From Sporocytophaga sp. (GTDB lineage: Bacteria > Bacteroidota > Bacteroidia > Cytophagales > Cytophagaceae), in contig NZ_JAGHZZ010000008.1 of assembly GCF_017745095.1 (NCBI RefSeq), positions 1 to 64,000 on the forward strand: a stretch of DNA of 64,000 nt, read 5' to 3'. Below are positions 9,001 through 18,211 of the stretch, in pieces. Position 1 is the first letter of the stretch. Each line of letters starts with the position of its first letter. The translations under genes and the position numbers were made by a program. Under the pieces are notes generated by a model. The model worked only from the letters and a program-made list of their open reading frames with translations, had not been told where the DNA came from and made no database searches.

Positions 9001-9798
9001 TTAAAAGATCTGATTGATGGAAGAAAGCTTATGAGTATAGATATTTTTCTCCTTATTGAAAATTCCATTTTCGTCCAGCATATCCATTCTTACTTCCCCC
9101 GAAGCATGAATGATCACATTCTGATCAAGCAAAATACCTACGTGAACAACTGTTCCGTGTGCATTATGAAAAAATGCCAGATCACCTGGAAGACGCTCAG
9201 AATAAGGCTTTTTAAAACCACATTCAGCTTGCTGATACGCATCTCTTGGCAATTGCTTTCCACAGAATCTCATTACTTGTTGGGTAAAACCGGAACAATC
9301 GATTCCAAAATGAGATTTCCCTCCCCATAAATATGGCGCTGACAAATAAAATTTGGCCGTGCGTTCAAGAAATTTCAGATCCGGAGAATGGTTAATAAAC
9401 TGGGCTTCACCATCGAATCTGAGAATATTTTTCCCTATAATGACTGTTCCATTATTATAAAAAGGCAAAGTACTTCCCATCAAGATAGGAAAATACTTTC
9501 CATTTCCCTGAATTACTCCCATTACATCTTTACATACTGGCCATTGAAGCTTCTGGAACTCAACAAAATACTCCTTACCCACTGGCTCATACTGCTTTGA
9601 ATCAATCCAACCTTTATATCCATCCTGAACGATTTCTATATAAACCCACTTTCCATCTTGTGATTTATTCAATATCGAAAAAAGTTCTCCAAACAGAAGT
9701 TGGGATCCTATTTCACTCTTATCAGATGGCTCCATTTTCACAGGCACTACACTTAGATCGCAGACTCCGTAAATTTCCAATAAAGGCTCTTGATGCAT
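9001..9798 (-). CDS. NlpC/P60 family peptidoglycan hydrolase with SH3-like domains
   Basis: This encodes 265 residues. The N-terminal half (about 1-140) is two bacterial SH3-like wall-binding segments. The C-terminal half is an NlpC/P60 (C40) endopeptidase with Cys168 in HFGIDCSGF, His219 in VVHVGI and His231 in IIHASG, the complete catalytic set. Family members cut D-gamma-Glu to diaminoacid bonds in peptide stems. No clear signal peptide is visible at the chosen ATG, which is common in the related YkfC-type enzymes that recycle peptides in the cytoplasm. The gene follows smpB by 47 bp on the same strand and is probably the end of its operon. Confidence 0.9.
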   Translation of the reverse strand: MHQEPLLEIYGVCDLSVVPVKMEPSDKSEIGSQLLFGELFSILNKSQDGKWVYIEIVQDGYKGWIDSKQYEPVGKEYFVEFQKLQWPVCKDVMGVIQGNGKYFPILMGSTLPFYNNGTVIIGKNILRFDGEAQFINHSPDLKFLERTAKFYLSAPYLWGGKSHFGIDCSGFTQQVMRFCGKQLPRDAYQQAECGFKKPYSERLPGDLAFFHNAHGTVVHVGILLDQNVIIHASGEVRMDMLDENGIFNKEKNIYTHKLSSINQIF

Positions 9799-9845
9799 TA
9801 TTTATATAATTTTTTTCAGCTTAAATATAAAAAATTAAATTTATC

Positions 9846-10310
9846 TTAATAACGATCTCTTTCAAGTTCTCTTCTAACATCTTTTGCCTTAATATCTTCT
9901 CGCTTGTCATAAAGCTTTTTCCCTTTACCCAAAGCTATTTCCAATTTGGCAAATCCTCTGTCATTCACAAACAACCTGACAGGAATAATCGTGAGCCCTT
10001 TTTCGTCCCCTTTGATAAGTAATTTTCTCAGTTCTTTTTTGTTGAGCAACAGCTTTCTATCCCGCAATGGTTCATGATTGTAGTAACTTCCTTCTGTATA
10101 AATGGATATGTGCATATTCTTGACATACAATTCATTCCCTTTAAAAAAACAGAACGCATCCTGAAAATTTACTTTTCCCTGCCTAATAGCCTTAATTTCC
10201 GTTCCTTTGAGAACCATTCCCGCAGTAAAATTTTCAAGAAACTGAAATTCAAAACCTGCCTTTTTATTTCTGATATTGATATCCGACGATATTTTTTCCT
10301 TTGCTGCCAT
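9846..10310 (-). CDS. smpB: SsrA-binding protein SmpB
   Basis: This encodes 154 residues, the usual SmpB length. Visible signatures are NKKAGFEFQFLENFTAGMVLKG-type beta strands (positions 14-35), FKGNELYVKNMHI, HEPLRDRKLLL and a basic C-terminal tail KKLYDKREDIKAKD. SmpB binds tmRNA and takes it to stalled ribosomes for trans-translation. The start lies 3 bp after the tsaD stop, so the two genes form an operon. Confidence 0.97.
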   Translation of the reverse strand: MAAKEKISSDINIRNKKAGFEFQFLENFTAGMVLKGTEIKAIRQGKVNFQDAFCFFKGNELYVKNMHISIYTEGSYYNHEPLRDRKLLLNKKELRKLLIKGDEKGLTIIPVRLFVNDRGFAKLEIALGKGKKLYDKREDIKAKDVRRELERDRY

Positions 10311-10313
10311 CTT

Positions 10314-11318
10314 TTAAAAATTCATTCTTGGATCAGGGACTAATGCCTGATTACTAAAATCTCCTTTAATATATTTGAAATGCGCCGCCATTGCAATCAT
10401 TGCAGCATTATCAGTGCAATATTGAAAATCAGGAACATACACTTTCAATCCTTTGGTCTCAGCTTCTATCTCAAGTACTTTTCTTAATCCTTTATTAGCA
10501 GATACTCCGCCAGCTATTGCCACCTCTTTGATCCCTGTTTCCTGAACTGCTTTTCTGAGTTTTCTCATAAGAATATCAATAAGAGTATATTGAATGCTTG
10601 CGCAGATATCATTAAGATTTTTAGCAATAAACTGTTCGTCCTTCATTGTATTATTTTGAAGAAAATAAAGAATTGCTGTTTTTATACCACTAAAAGAAAA
10701 ATTCAACCCTGGAGTATCTACTTTGGGAAAAGTATAAGCCTGTGGGTTTCCTTTCTGAGCATATTTATCAATCAAGGGCCCACCCGGATACGGAAGTCCC
10801 AGTAATTTAGCTGATTTATCAAAAGCCTCTCCTACCGCATCATCTTGCGTCTCTCCCAGAATCTCCATTTCCAGATAATCTTTAACTAAGACAATCTGAG
10901 TATGTCCCCCACTGACTGTCAGACAAATAAATGGAAATGCAGGCTTTGGTTCATCTATAAAATGTGACAAAATATGCGCCTGCATATGATTCACTTCAAT
11001 AAGAGGTATTTCCAGTCCCAAAGCAAATGACTTTGCAAAAGAAATTCCAACCAGTAAAGATCCTAAAAGACCAGGGCCTTTTGTTACGGCAACTGCATTT
11101 AGCATGGATTTTGTTATATTTGCATTCAGCAATGCCTGATCGACAACAGGAATTATATTTTGTTGGTGAGCTCTTGAGGCAAGTTCGGGCACAATACCGC
11201 CGTATTTAATATGAACATCTTGCGTTGCAACAATATTTGAAAGAATTTTACCGTTGCCAATAACCGAAGCGGCGGTTTCGTCACAGGATGATTCTATTGC
11301 TAAAATATAAGGACCCAT
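10314..11318 (-). CDS. tsaD: tRNA N6-threonylcarbamoyladenosine transferase TsaD
   Basis: This encodes 334 residues. It has the ASKHA/Kae1 fold signatures: ILAIESSCDETA at the N-terminus, the metal-binding NHMQAH motif (about 109-114), TVSGGHTQ and a late AIAGGVSANKGLR and CTDNAAM motif. It transfers the threonylcarbamoyl group to A37 of ANN-decoding tRNAs with TsaB/E/C, which are not in the window. Its ATG is only 9 bp from the TTG start of the divergent tamB gene, so each promoter must lie within the other gene or in its first codons. Confidence 0.97.
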   Translation of the reverse strand: MGPYILAIESSCDETAASVIGNGKILSNIVATQDVHIKYGGIVPELASRAHQQNIIPVVDQALLNANITKSMLNAVAVTKGPGLLGSLLVGISFAKSFALGLEIPLIEVNHMQAHILSHFIDEPKPAFPFICLTVSGGHTQIVLVKDYLEMEILGETQDDAVGEAFDKSAKLLGLPYPGGPLIDKYAQKGNPQAYTFPKVDTPGLNFSFSGIKTAILYFLQNNTMKDEQFIAKNLNDICASIQYTLIDILMRKLRKAVQETGIKEVAIAGGVSANKGLRKVLEIEAETKGLKVYVPDFQYCTDNAAMIAMAAHFKYIKGDFSNQALVPDPRMNF

Positions 11319-11327
11319 TTATAAATT

Positions 11328-14300
11328 TTGAATAAAAGGCGAAAATACCTGATTTTTTTTAAAAGGTTAACAAAAACCATCTCATTTACTGCATTAGGCA
11401 TTATCCTTTTGCTGGTGGGATTGCTTTTTGCCATTCGCTCCCCAAAAGTACAAACATGGGCTGTCAATAAAGCTTCTGCCTATCTTTCAGAAAAATTGCA
11501 TTATCCTATTTCTGTAAAATATGTCGACATCAATTGGTTTGACAAGATTATTCTGGAAGGGCTTGAGGTTAATGACACGCATAATGGGAAAATGATCTCT
11601 GTTGGTTATGCAAAAGTTGATCTGAATTTCCTAAATCTCATTTATGGTAAAGTAGTCATAGACAAAATAAGCCTGGCAAATGGAAAAGTTGAAGTATTCC
11701 GATATTCAGATGGAGGTATTAACATTTCCGATTTTGTGGCTGCGATCCAGGACCTTTCAGCTTCCTCCGATACCTCTGCAACACAGTCTGCTCCTTTTGT
11801 AATAGAAGCTGTAAATGTAGAAAACATGCTTTTCTCTTATCATGATTTCAGAAAGGAAAAAATTACTTACGGATACGACTATTATCATTTTGCACTCACT
11901 GATATTTCTGCGGACGCTACCAAACTTAAATTCTTTAAGGATACGGTTCAGATAAATGTACATCGCTTAAGCACTAATGACAGGCAAACCAAACTGAATG
12001 TTCACCAGCTCATAACGCTCTTTACCTTTACCAAAAGGAACATGGAATTCAAAGATCTTTATGCCGAAATCGGGGAAAGCATTGTAAAGGATTATGTCCG
12101 GTTTGACTACAACACTATAGACGATCTGGGTGATTTTAATGAAAAGATTGTCATGACAGGAAATATCAAACAATCTGTGGTAACAAGCAGAAACCTGTCC
12201 CATTTCGCCCCGGACTTGCAAGACTATAATGACATTTATACGCTCTCAGGAAAATTCAAGGGGAAGGTCATTAATTTCTCTGTAAGTAATTTTGACTTCC
12301 AGTTTGGTAATCGAAGCAGAATGAAAGGTAAAACCAAGTTTGATGGTTTACCTGAACTGGATAAAACTTTTATGGATCTTAATTTTAAGGAAACAGACAT
12401 TACTGCTGCTGACATTCAGCAATATGTGGGTGATGATGCAGCTAATTTCCTTAAAAAACTAGGCAAGATAAAAGGACATGGAATATTCACCGGTTTCCTA
12501 AATGACTTCGTTGCAAAGGGCAATTTTACAACAGGTCTGGGCGTGGTGGAGTCTGATATCAATTTAAAGATTCAGGAGAATACAAATCCTAAAGCCCATT
12601 ACAAGGGAAGCCTAATCACAAAGTCATTCAATCTTGGGAAGCTTGTAGGATATGAGAATAAGGTTCAGTTGCTGGACATGGAAGGAACCGTTGAAGGCAA
12701 AGGCTTCACGCTAGATGATGCCGAAGTTTTTATCAATGGAAAAGTTCACAGGATCGGCGTAAACAATTACAATTACAAAAATATCACTACCACTGCCACG
12801 CTGAGTAAGCAATTTTTTAGTGGAGCAATAGCCATAAAAGACAGTAACATTGTACTTTCTGTTAACGGTGAAGTAGATCTCAATAAACATAATAATCATT
12901 TTAATATTCAGGCCAATCTGGAGAAAGCTAACTTGAAAGCTTTAAACCTTTCTCCAATAGAGACATTCGTGAAGACCGAAGCTGATTTCAATTTCACAGG
13001 AATGACATTGGATGAAATATTTGGTAAAGCAATTTTCAGAAATAGCTATCTGGTTTATAAAAACAAAGAAGTGTTTTTGGACTCCATGCAAATAATAAGC
13101 TCTAAAACAGATAGCATAAGGAATTTCTCTGTAAAATCAGACCTTGCAAGTATACAGGCGGAAGGTAATTTTAACTTCACCACATTCGCTTCCAATATTG
13201 AAACTTTGTGGAAAGAATATGAAATGACTGCCCGGAATAAAAAGAGTGAACTTGATAAATACTATGCTAATAAGAAGCAGATTTATGACAAGTACCATCT
13301 TGATTTTAAAATCAATCTCACGGATATCAATGCTATTTTAGCAATTTACCTTCCAAAACTTTATTTATCTCCTGGTGTAAAAATTGAGGGTGATTTTACT
13401 TCTGGTTATTCAAGTATATTAAACTTATATACTAAAATTGATACTTTGTATTACAATGAATATGAGCTATTAAAAACAGAAGCACAAGTTTCTGCTTCCA
13501 AGCTGGCAGATAGCAGCAATGTTCTTGCTATGTTCTTTGTAAAATCAGATGAACAAATTCTTAAATCTTTTACCCCTACCAAAAACCTTTTGGTGGAAGG
13601 TATCTGGAACGGAACAAGAGTAAACTTTACTTCGCAGATTGCACAAAAAGGCAGCAGCAATTCTGCTAAGCTGGCAGGTAATCTTGACTTCAATGAAAAT
13701 TACAGGGTTATAAATCTGAATGATAATTCATTCCTGAATCTTCTAAATAAAAAATGGACAATTGATCCTTCTAACTCTATTTCATTTAATTCTGAAAAGG
13801 TCCTTTTTGAAAACTTTACCGTTTCGAACAACAAACAAACTGTAAGCTTAGATGGCACTTTATCACAAGAACCATCTGATGAGGCCTTCCTTAAGGTTAT
13901 AGACTTTCAGCTTGAGACCATAAATCCATTGCTGACAGACGTTTCATTAAAAGGTGTCCTTACTGGCTCAGTCAATATTCATGATATTTTTAACAACCCT
14001 AACCTTGGCAGTAGTTTATTCATAAATAATTTCCATGTAAATAATTTCCTTGTAGGAAATATCATAGGTACATCTTCATGGAACACTGAAAAAAGCGTTC
14101 TGGACCTTGATGTGGAAGTGGAACGCTTGAGCAACATTATAATTAATATAAAAGGAAATATTCAACCCGGAAAAAACGGCGAAAGCGAAAAACTTAATCT
14201 CATTGCTGAATTGGACAAAGCAGATCTGGATTTGCTTAACCCTATATTCAAAGGTGTAATATCGGAAGTTTCTGGTAAAATAACCGGTGATTTTACTATT

Positions 14301-15950
14301 GGAGGCTCATTGAAAAACATTGTGTTAAAAGGAACTGGCGATGTTCAGAATGGAAAATTCAAGGTAGATTATTTGGGCACCACTTATTATTTCTCTGACA
14401 ATGTCTATTTCGACGAAAACCTGATTGGATTTAAAAGACTAAAATTAAAAGATTCGGAAGGAAATAACGCTGTTTTAGATGGAGGAATCTTCCATGATAA
14501 CTTCAGAAAATTCGTAGTAAACCTAAAAGGATACCTGAATAATGTATGTGTACTGAACACCACAGAAAAAGACAATGAATTATTCTATGGCAAGGCAATG
14601 GTAAGCGGAAATCTGGAAATTCTGGGCGCTTTCTCTGATCTTAAAATAACAGCAAATGCCAGGTCTCAGAAAGGTACTGATATTCATATTCCAATGACAG
14701 AATACTCCACTGTCGAAGAACAAAGTTATATCACCTTTACAACTTCCAAAAGCAAAGCTGCCATTAACAAAGAAACTGTTGATTTATCAGGAATAACACT
14801 TGATTTTAACTTCGACATGACTCCTGATGCGAATATTGAAATTATTTTTGATAAAAAAGCAGGTGATAAACTTAGAGGAAATGGATCTGGAAATATAAAA
14901 ATGAGTATTGATACCCGTGGTGATTTTAACATGTTTGGAAACTACAGAATCAAAACAGGTACCTACAACTTCTCACTTGCAAATATTATCAGCAAAGAAT
15001 TCAATTTGCTTCCCAACAGCAGTATTTCATGGACGGGAGATCCTTATAAGGGTTTATTAGATATCAGGGCGGCCTATAGACAAAATGTTTCCCTTGCTCC
15101 TCTTATTGATACTGGAAGAGTAAGAAAGAATCCTGAATTTAAAACAAGGTACCCAGTTGATGTTTTAATGGGAATAGAAGGTGATTTAATGTCTCCCCGC
15201 ATCAATCTTGATGTTGATATCCTAAAGTCTGACCCAAAAATGGTGGAAGATGTTATCGAATTTGAATCCAAAATTAAAACCAACGAGCAGGAATTAAATA
15301 AGCAGGTATTCAGCTTACTTATTTTAAAAAGCTTCTCTGCTCAGGACGGATCTTTTAATGGTATCGGAGGATCAGGCGGTAACCTCAGTGAACTTCTATC
15401 CAATCAACTAAGCAGCTGGCTTTCTCAACTTGATAAAAATCTTCAGGTAGATATTGATCTCAATGCTATGAACACCTTCATGTTACGATTCAGCTATACT
15501 ATGCTGGAAGGTCGCCTTAGAATATCCCGTGACGGAAGCTATCAAAACACACAAAGCAACAATCAGAACAATTTCTCCAGCATTGCAGGTGAATGGACAA
15601 TTGAATACCTGCTTAGCCAGGATGGAAGACTAAGGCTAAAGCTGTACAATAAAAACAACAATAATGCACTCCTGAATTCAGTTGCATCGAACAACATCAA
15701 CAATACCTCTGCTGGCTTTAGCATTATGCATACGCAGGGATTTAATAATTTGAAGGAGCTTTTCGGCAAAAAAGAAAAACCAAAGAGGGATACCATAACT
15801 TTTGACCTGGAAGAAGAAAGAAAAAAATTCGAACAAGAATTGGCTGAAGAGAAAAAAAGAGAACAAGAAGAAGAAGAGAAAAAAAACAATAACACTCTTA
15901 ATACAACTGCCACTCCTCATAGGAAAGAAGACGAAGCTGAAGCTGAATGA
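11328..15950 (+). CDS. tamB: Translocation and assembly module protein TamB (DUF490)
   Basis: This encodes 1540 residues. An N-terminal membrane anchor (about 15-35, SFTALGIILLLVGLLFAI) is followed by a very long periplasmic body of amphipathic beta strands, typical of AsmA/TamB lipid-transport bridges. The C-terminal TamB domain (about 1150-1480) ends the fold, and a highly charged Glu/Lys tail (about 1490-1540) follows. TamB moves phospholipid or helps barrel assembly between inner and outer membranes. The start is TTG at 11328. An in-frame stop at 11322 leaves only an ATT at 11325 as an alternative, and the first ATG is inside the conserved region. The stop overlaps the next start (ATGA). 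Confidence 0.92.
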   Translation: MNKRRKYLIFFKRLTKTISFTALGIILLLVGLLFAIRSPKVQTWAVNKASAYLSEKLHYPISVKYVDINWFDKIILEGLEVNDTHNGKMISVGYAKVDLNFLNLIYGKVVIDKISLANGKVEVFRYSDGGINISDFVAAIQDLSASSDTSATQSAPFVIEAVNVENMLFSYHDFRKEKITYGYDYYHFALTDISADATKLKFFKDTVQINVHRLSTNDRQTKLNVHQLITLFTFTKRNMEFKDLYAEIGESIVKDYVRFDYNTIDDLGDFNEKIVMTGNIKQSVVTSRNLSHFAPDLQDYNDIYTLSGKFKGKVINFSVSNFDFQFGNRSRMKGKTKFDGLPELDKTFMDLNFKETDITAADIQQYVGDDAANFLKKLGKIKGHGIFTGFLNDFVAKGNFTTGLGVVESDINLKIQENTNPKAHYKGSLITKSFNLGKLVGYENKVQLLDMEGTVEGKGFTLDDAEVFINGKVHRIGVNNYNYKNITTTATLSKQFFSGAIAIKDSNIVLSVNGEVDLNKHNNHFNIQANLEKANLKALNLSPIETFVKTEADFNFTGMTLDEIFGKAIFRNSYLVYKNKEVFLDSMQIISSKTDSIRNFSVKSDLASIQAEGNFNFTTFASNIETLWKEYEMTARNKKSELDKYYANKKQIYDKYHLDFKINLTDINAILAIYLPKLYLSPGVKIEGDFTSGYSSILNLYTKIDTLYYNEYELLKTEAQVSASKLADSSNVLAMFFVKSDEQILKSFTPTKNLLVEGIWNGTRVNFTSQIAQKGSSNSAKLAGNLDFNENYRVINLNDNSFLNLLNKKWTIDPSNSISFNSEKVLFENFTVSNNKQTVSLDGTLSQEPSDEAFLKVIDFQLETINPLLTDVSLKGVLTGSVNIHDIFNNPNLGSSLFINNFHVNNFLVGNIIGTSSWNTEKSVLDLDVEVERLSNIIINIKGNIQPGKNGESEKLNLIAELDKADLDLLNPIFKGVISEVSGKITGDFTIGGSLKNIVLKGTGDVQNGKFKVDYLGTTYYFSDNVYFDENLIGFKRLKLKDSEGNNAVLDGGIFHDNFRKFVVNLKGYLNNVCVLNTTEKDNELFYGKAMVSGNLEILGAFSDLKITANARSQKGTDIHIPMTEYSTVEEQSYITFTTSKSKAAINKETVDLSGITLDFNFDMTPDANIEIIFDKKAGDKLRGNGSGNIKMSIDTRGDFNMFGNYRIKTGTYNFSLANIISKEFNLLPNSSISWTGDPYKGLLDIRAAYRQNVSLAPLIDTGRVRKNPEFKTRYPVDVLMGIEGDLMSPRINLDVDILKSDPKMVEDVIEFESKIKTNEQELNKQVFSLLILKSFSAQDGSFNGIGGSGGNLSELLSNQLSSWLSQLDKNLQVDIDLNAMNTFMLRFSYTMLEGRLRISRDGSYQNTQSNNQNNFSSIAGEWTIEYLLSQDGRLRLKLYNKNNNNALLNSVASNNINNTSAGFSIMHTQGFNNLKELFGKKEKPKRDTITFDLEEERKKFEQELAEEKKREQEEEEKKNNNTLNTTATPHRKEDEAEAE

Positions 15951-16831
15951 GAATCATTATCTTATTTTTTATCTCTTTTTTAAGTTTTGCATCCAAGGCC
16001 CAGGATACCATCTCTGCAATAAATAAAAAAAGGCTGATTCCAGTTGCAACTGGCGTAGTGGGATTATATACAGTAAGTATGGTCGGCCTTAATGAGGTAT
16101 GGTACAAAAACAATCCTCGAAGTTCTTTCCACTTTTTTGATGACTCAAATGAATGGAAGCAGATGGATAAGATAGGCCATGCTACTACTTCGTTTCATGA
16201 AAGCCGCTTTGCTGTTGATGTTCTTAAATGGAGTGGTGTACCAAAGAAAAAAGCATATATTATTGGCGGTCTGGCAGGATTTGTATTTCAGACACCTATA
16301 GAATTTCTTGACGCTTATTCTTCCGAATATGGTTTCTCATGGACAGATGTCGCCGCAAATGCATCCGGGTCAGCCCTTGTAATAGGACAATATTTACTTT
16401 GGGATGAACTTAGAATTCAGCCAAAATTTTCTTTTCACAAAACAAAATTTGCAAAAGAGAGGCCTAATGTATTAGGAAAATCGCTTAATGAACAACTCCT
16501 AAAGGACTATAATGGTCAGACTTACTGGCTTTCTTTTAACATTCTTTCATTTCTTCCAAATAAAGAAAGTCGATTCCCCAAATGGCTAAATGTTTCATTA
16601 GGTTATAGTGCAGAGAATATGATTTATGCTCAGGACGTTCAGAACAAAGCAGCTGGATATGATCCTTACAGGCAGTATTTTCTGAGTCTTGATATAGATT
16701 TCACCAAAATAAGAACCAGAAGCAAGGTGTTGAATTTCATTTTTGATTATGGTTTAAACATTTTGCATGTTCCTGCCCCAGCTTTGGAATACAGCAGAAA
16801 AGGATTTAAATTTCATCCTGTTTACTTTTAA
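15947..16831 (+). CDS. DUF2279 family membrane protein
   Basis: This encodes 294 residues. A signal peptide (ending SKAQ) is followed by a conserved DUF2279 body with WKQMDKIGHATTSF, QTPIEFLDAYSSEYGFSWTDVAANASGS and a GQ-rich helix. Later segments look like outer-membrane beta strands. Function is unknown; the family is common in Bacteroidota and is related to YfiM-like lipoproteins. It overlaps tamB by 4 bases, so it is translationally coupled and may take part in the same envelope-lipid pathway. That link is inferred from context only. Confidence 0.85.
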   Translation: MRIIILFFISFLSFASKAQDTISAINKKRLIPVATGVVGLYTVSMVGLNEVWYKNNPRSSFHFFDDSNEWKQMDKIGHATTSFHESRFAVDVLKWSGVPKKKAYIIGGLAGFVFQTPIEFLDAYSSEYGFSWTDVAANASGSALVIGQYLLWDELRIQPKFSFHKTKFAKERPNVLGKSLNEQLLKDYNGQTYWLSFNILSFLPNKESRFPKWLNVSLGYSAENMIYAQDVQNKAAGYDPYRQYFLSLDIDFTKIRTRSKVLNFIFDYGLNILHVPAPALEYSRKGFKFHPVYF

Positions 16832-16835
16832 AATT

Positions 16836-17762
16836 ATGAAACCGGGAGATAAGGTCAGATTTATACATGGGAAAGAAGAAGGAATTGTTAGAAAAATAAT
16901 CAATTCCAGAGATGTTGAAGTAGAGATCCAGGATGGATTTCTTATTCCTGCACTAATGAAAGAACTTGTAGTGGTTGCTTCTGCCGAAAGCTTCATTGCA
17001 GCAGAGGAGCCCGGGCAGGAAATTGCTCCTGAAAAACTTAAAACTGATGGCATTTATCTTGCATTTATTCCTTTCAATGACAGAATTTATTCTATTCAGC
17101 TTGTCAATGAAAGTGATCTTGACGTTTCGTTTACCTTTGGTAGTCTGACTGATGATAATTATACAGGTATCAGCACAGGAACCCTGAAAACAAAAGCTCA
17201 CATCAAAGTTGGAGAAGCATCTGTAAAGGATTTTGATTCCTGGCCATCATGGATCACTCAGTGCCTGTATTTCAGCTACGGACGATCCATCTTTAAAGAG
17301 CCTCTCGTCAGAAAGCTAAGCATTAAAGCCTCAACTTTTTATAAAAATAAAAAGCTTATCCCCCTTGTAAATGAACAAGGTTATTTGTTTAAAATTGATG
17401 ATAAACAGACGCCTATTAACAAGGAAAAGCTTGTCCAAGAAATGTATTCTGCCCCCCAGGAGGTAAAAGACTTTTCCAGACCAGCACCTGAAATCGACCT
17501 TCATATTGAAAAACTAACCCCGGATCATCTGAAATTAAGCAATAGCGAAATGTTAGAAATGCAGGTAAAGCATTTTCAGAAAAATCTAGACAATGCAATT
17601 GCCTCAGGTATGGACGAAATCACATTTATCCATGGAGTCGGCAATGGTATTTTAAAATTAAAAATTCAGGAAATTTTAAGCAGAACCAAAGGCATTGCCT
17701 TTTTCAAGGATGCTAAAAAAGAAAAGTTTGGTTACGGAGCCACTTTGGTAAAAATTAACTAA
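16836..17762 (+). CDS. DUF2027 and Smr domain protein
   Basis: The ATG at 16836, 5 bp after the DUF2279 stop, gives 308 residues and begins with the family motif MKPGDKVRFIHGKEEG. The frame is open further upstream, but that extension overlaps the previous gene. Residues 1-230 fit DUF2027 (beta-rich, found in Bacteroidota). Residues about 235-308 are an Smr domain with the nuclease-like motifs EIDLHIEKL and ITFIHGVGNGILKLKI. Smr domains occur in MutS2 and act on branched nucleic acids or stalled-ribosome mRNA. The protein lacks the MutS ATPase part. It is the third gene of the tamB operon. Confidence 0.88.
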   Translation: MKPGDKVRFIHGKEEGIVRKIINSRDVEVEIQDGFLIPALMKELVVVASAESFIAAEEPGQEIAPEKLKTDGIYLAFIPFNDRIYSIQLVNESDLDVSFTFGSLTDDNYTGISTGTLKTKAHIKVGEASVKDFDSWPSWITQCLYFSYGRSIFKEPLVRKLSIKASTFYKNKKLIPLVNEQGYLFKIDDKQTPINKEKLVQEMYSAPQEVKDFSRPAPEIDLHIEKLTPDHLKLSNSEMLEMQVKHFQKNLDNAIASGMDEITFIHGVGNGILKLKIQEILSRTKGIAFFKDAKKEKFGYGATLVKIN

Positions 17763-17774
17763 ACCCAGAAAGCT

Positions 17775-17803
17775 TTTGGGGATTACAAAATCAGATATAT
17801 TTG
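17775..17803 (+). promoter_or_regulatory. Promoter of rnpB
   Basis: TTTG at 17775-17778 and TATATTTG at 17796-17803 (TAnnTTTG consensus) are separated by 17 bp. The mature RNA begins 7 bp after the second element, the distance expected from a -7 box to the start. Confidence 0.7.
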
Positions 17804-17810
17804 TATTGAA

Positions 17811-18174
17811 TGCAAGCCATCTTATCGCTTCCCGATTTCGGGGGGAGGAAAGTCCGGGCAACAGAGAGCACCATACTTCCTAACGGGAAGGCTTTTCATA
17901 AATTTATGAAGGGACAGAAAGTGCCACAGAAAATTACCGCCTTGCAAAAGGTAAGGGTGAAAAAGTGAGGTAAGAGCTCACTCGTTTTGCAGCGATGTAA
18001 AATTGGGGTAAACCTTATGGGTTGAAAGACCAAATAGGTTCCGTCTACAGCAGAGTTGCTCGCTCTGATTCCGGCTACCGGAATGGCGGAATGGGTAGGT
18101 CGTTTGATTCCCGATGGCGACTTCGGGACCAGATAAATGATAAGACACGACAGAACCCGGCTTAACGGCTTGCA
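17811..18174 (+). ncRNA. rnpB: RNase P RNA (class A)
   Basis: The ends TGCAAGCC (17811-17818) and GGCTTGCA (18167-18174) pair perfectly as helix P1. Inside lie the universal conserved blocks GAGGAAAGTCCGGGC (CR-I side, about 17845) and ACAGAACCCGGCTTA (CR-V side, about 18150), plus a P-loop block with GGGTGAAAAAGTGAGGTAAGAG-type sequence around 17952. The RNA cuts 5' leaders from pre-tRNAs with the RnpA protein. The 364-nt length is normal for Bacteroidota. T residues after P1 (18175-18181) can terminate transcription. Confidence 0.97.
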
Positions 18175-18211
18175 TTTTTTATTTAACCTAAAACCGAACA
18201 AAAGAAGCAAC

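Noticed and set aside
15563-15920. Minus-strand frames rich in Phe and Ser opposite the end of tamB
   Set aside because: They mirror the low-complexity Glu/Lys tail of TamB and have no protein character of their own.
16767-16835. Upstream extension of the DUF2027/Smr frame
   Set aside because: It overlaps the DUF2279 gene, and the family motif starts at the ATG at 16836.
18137-18211. Upstream extension of the response-regulator reading frame
   Set aside because: It lies inside the 3' end of RNase P RNA; the ATG at 18212 begins a perfect REC domain.
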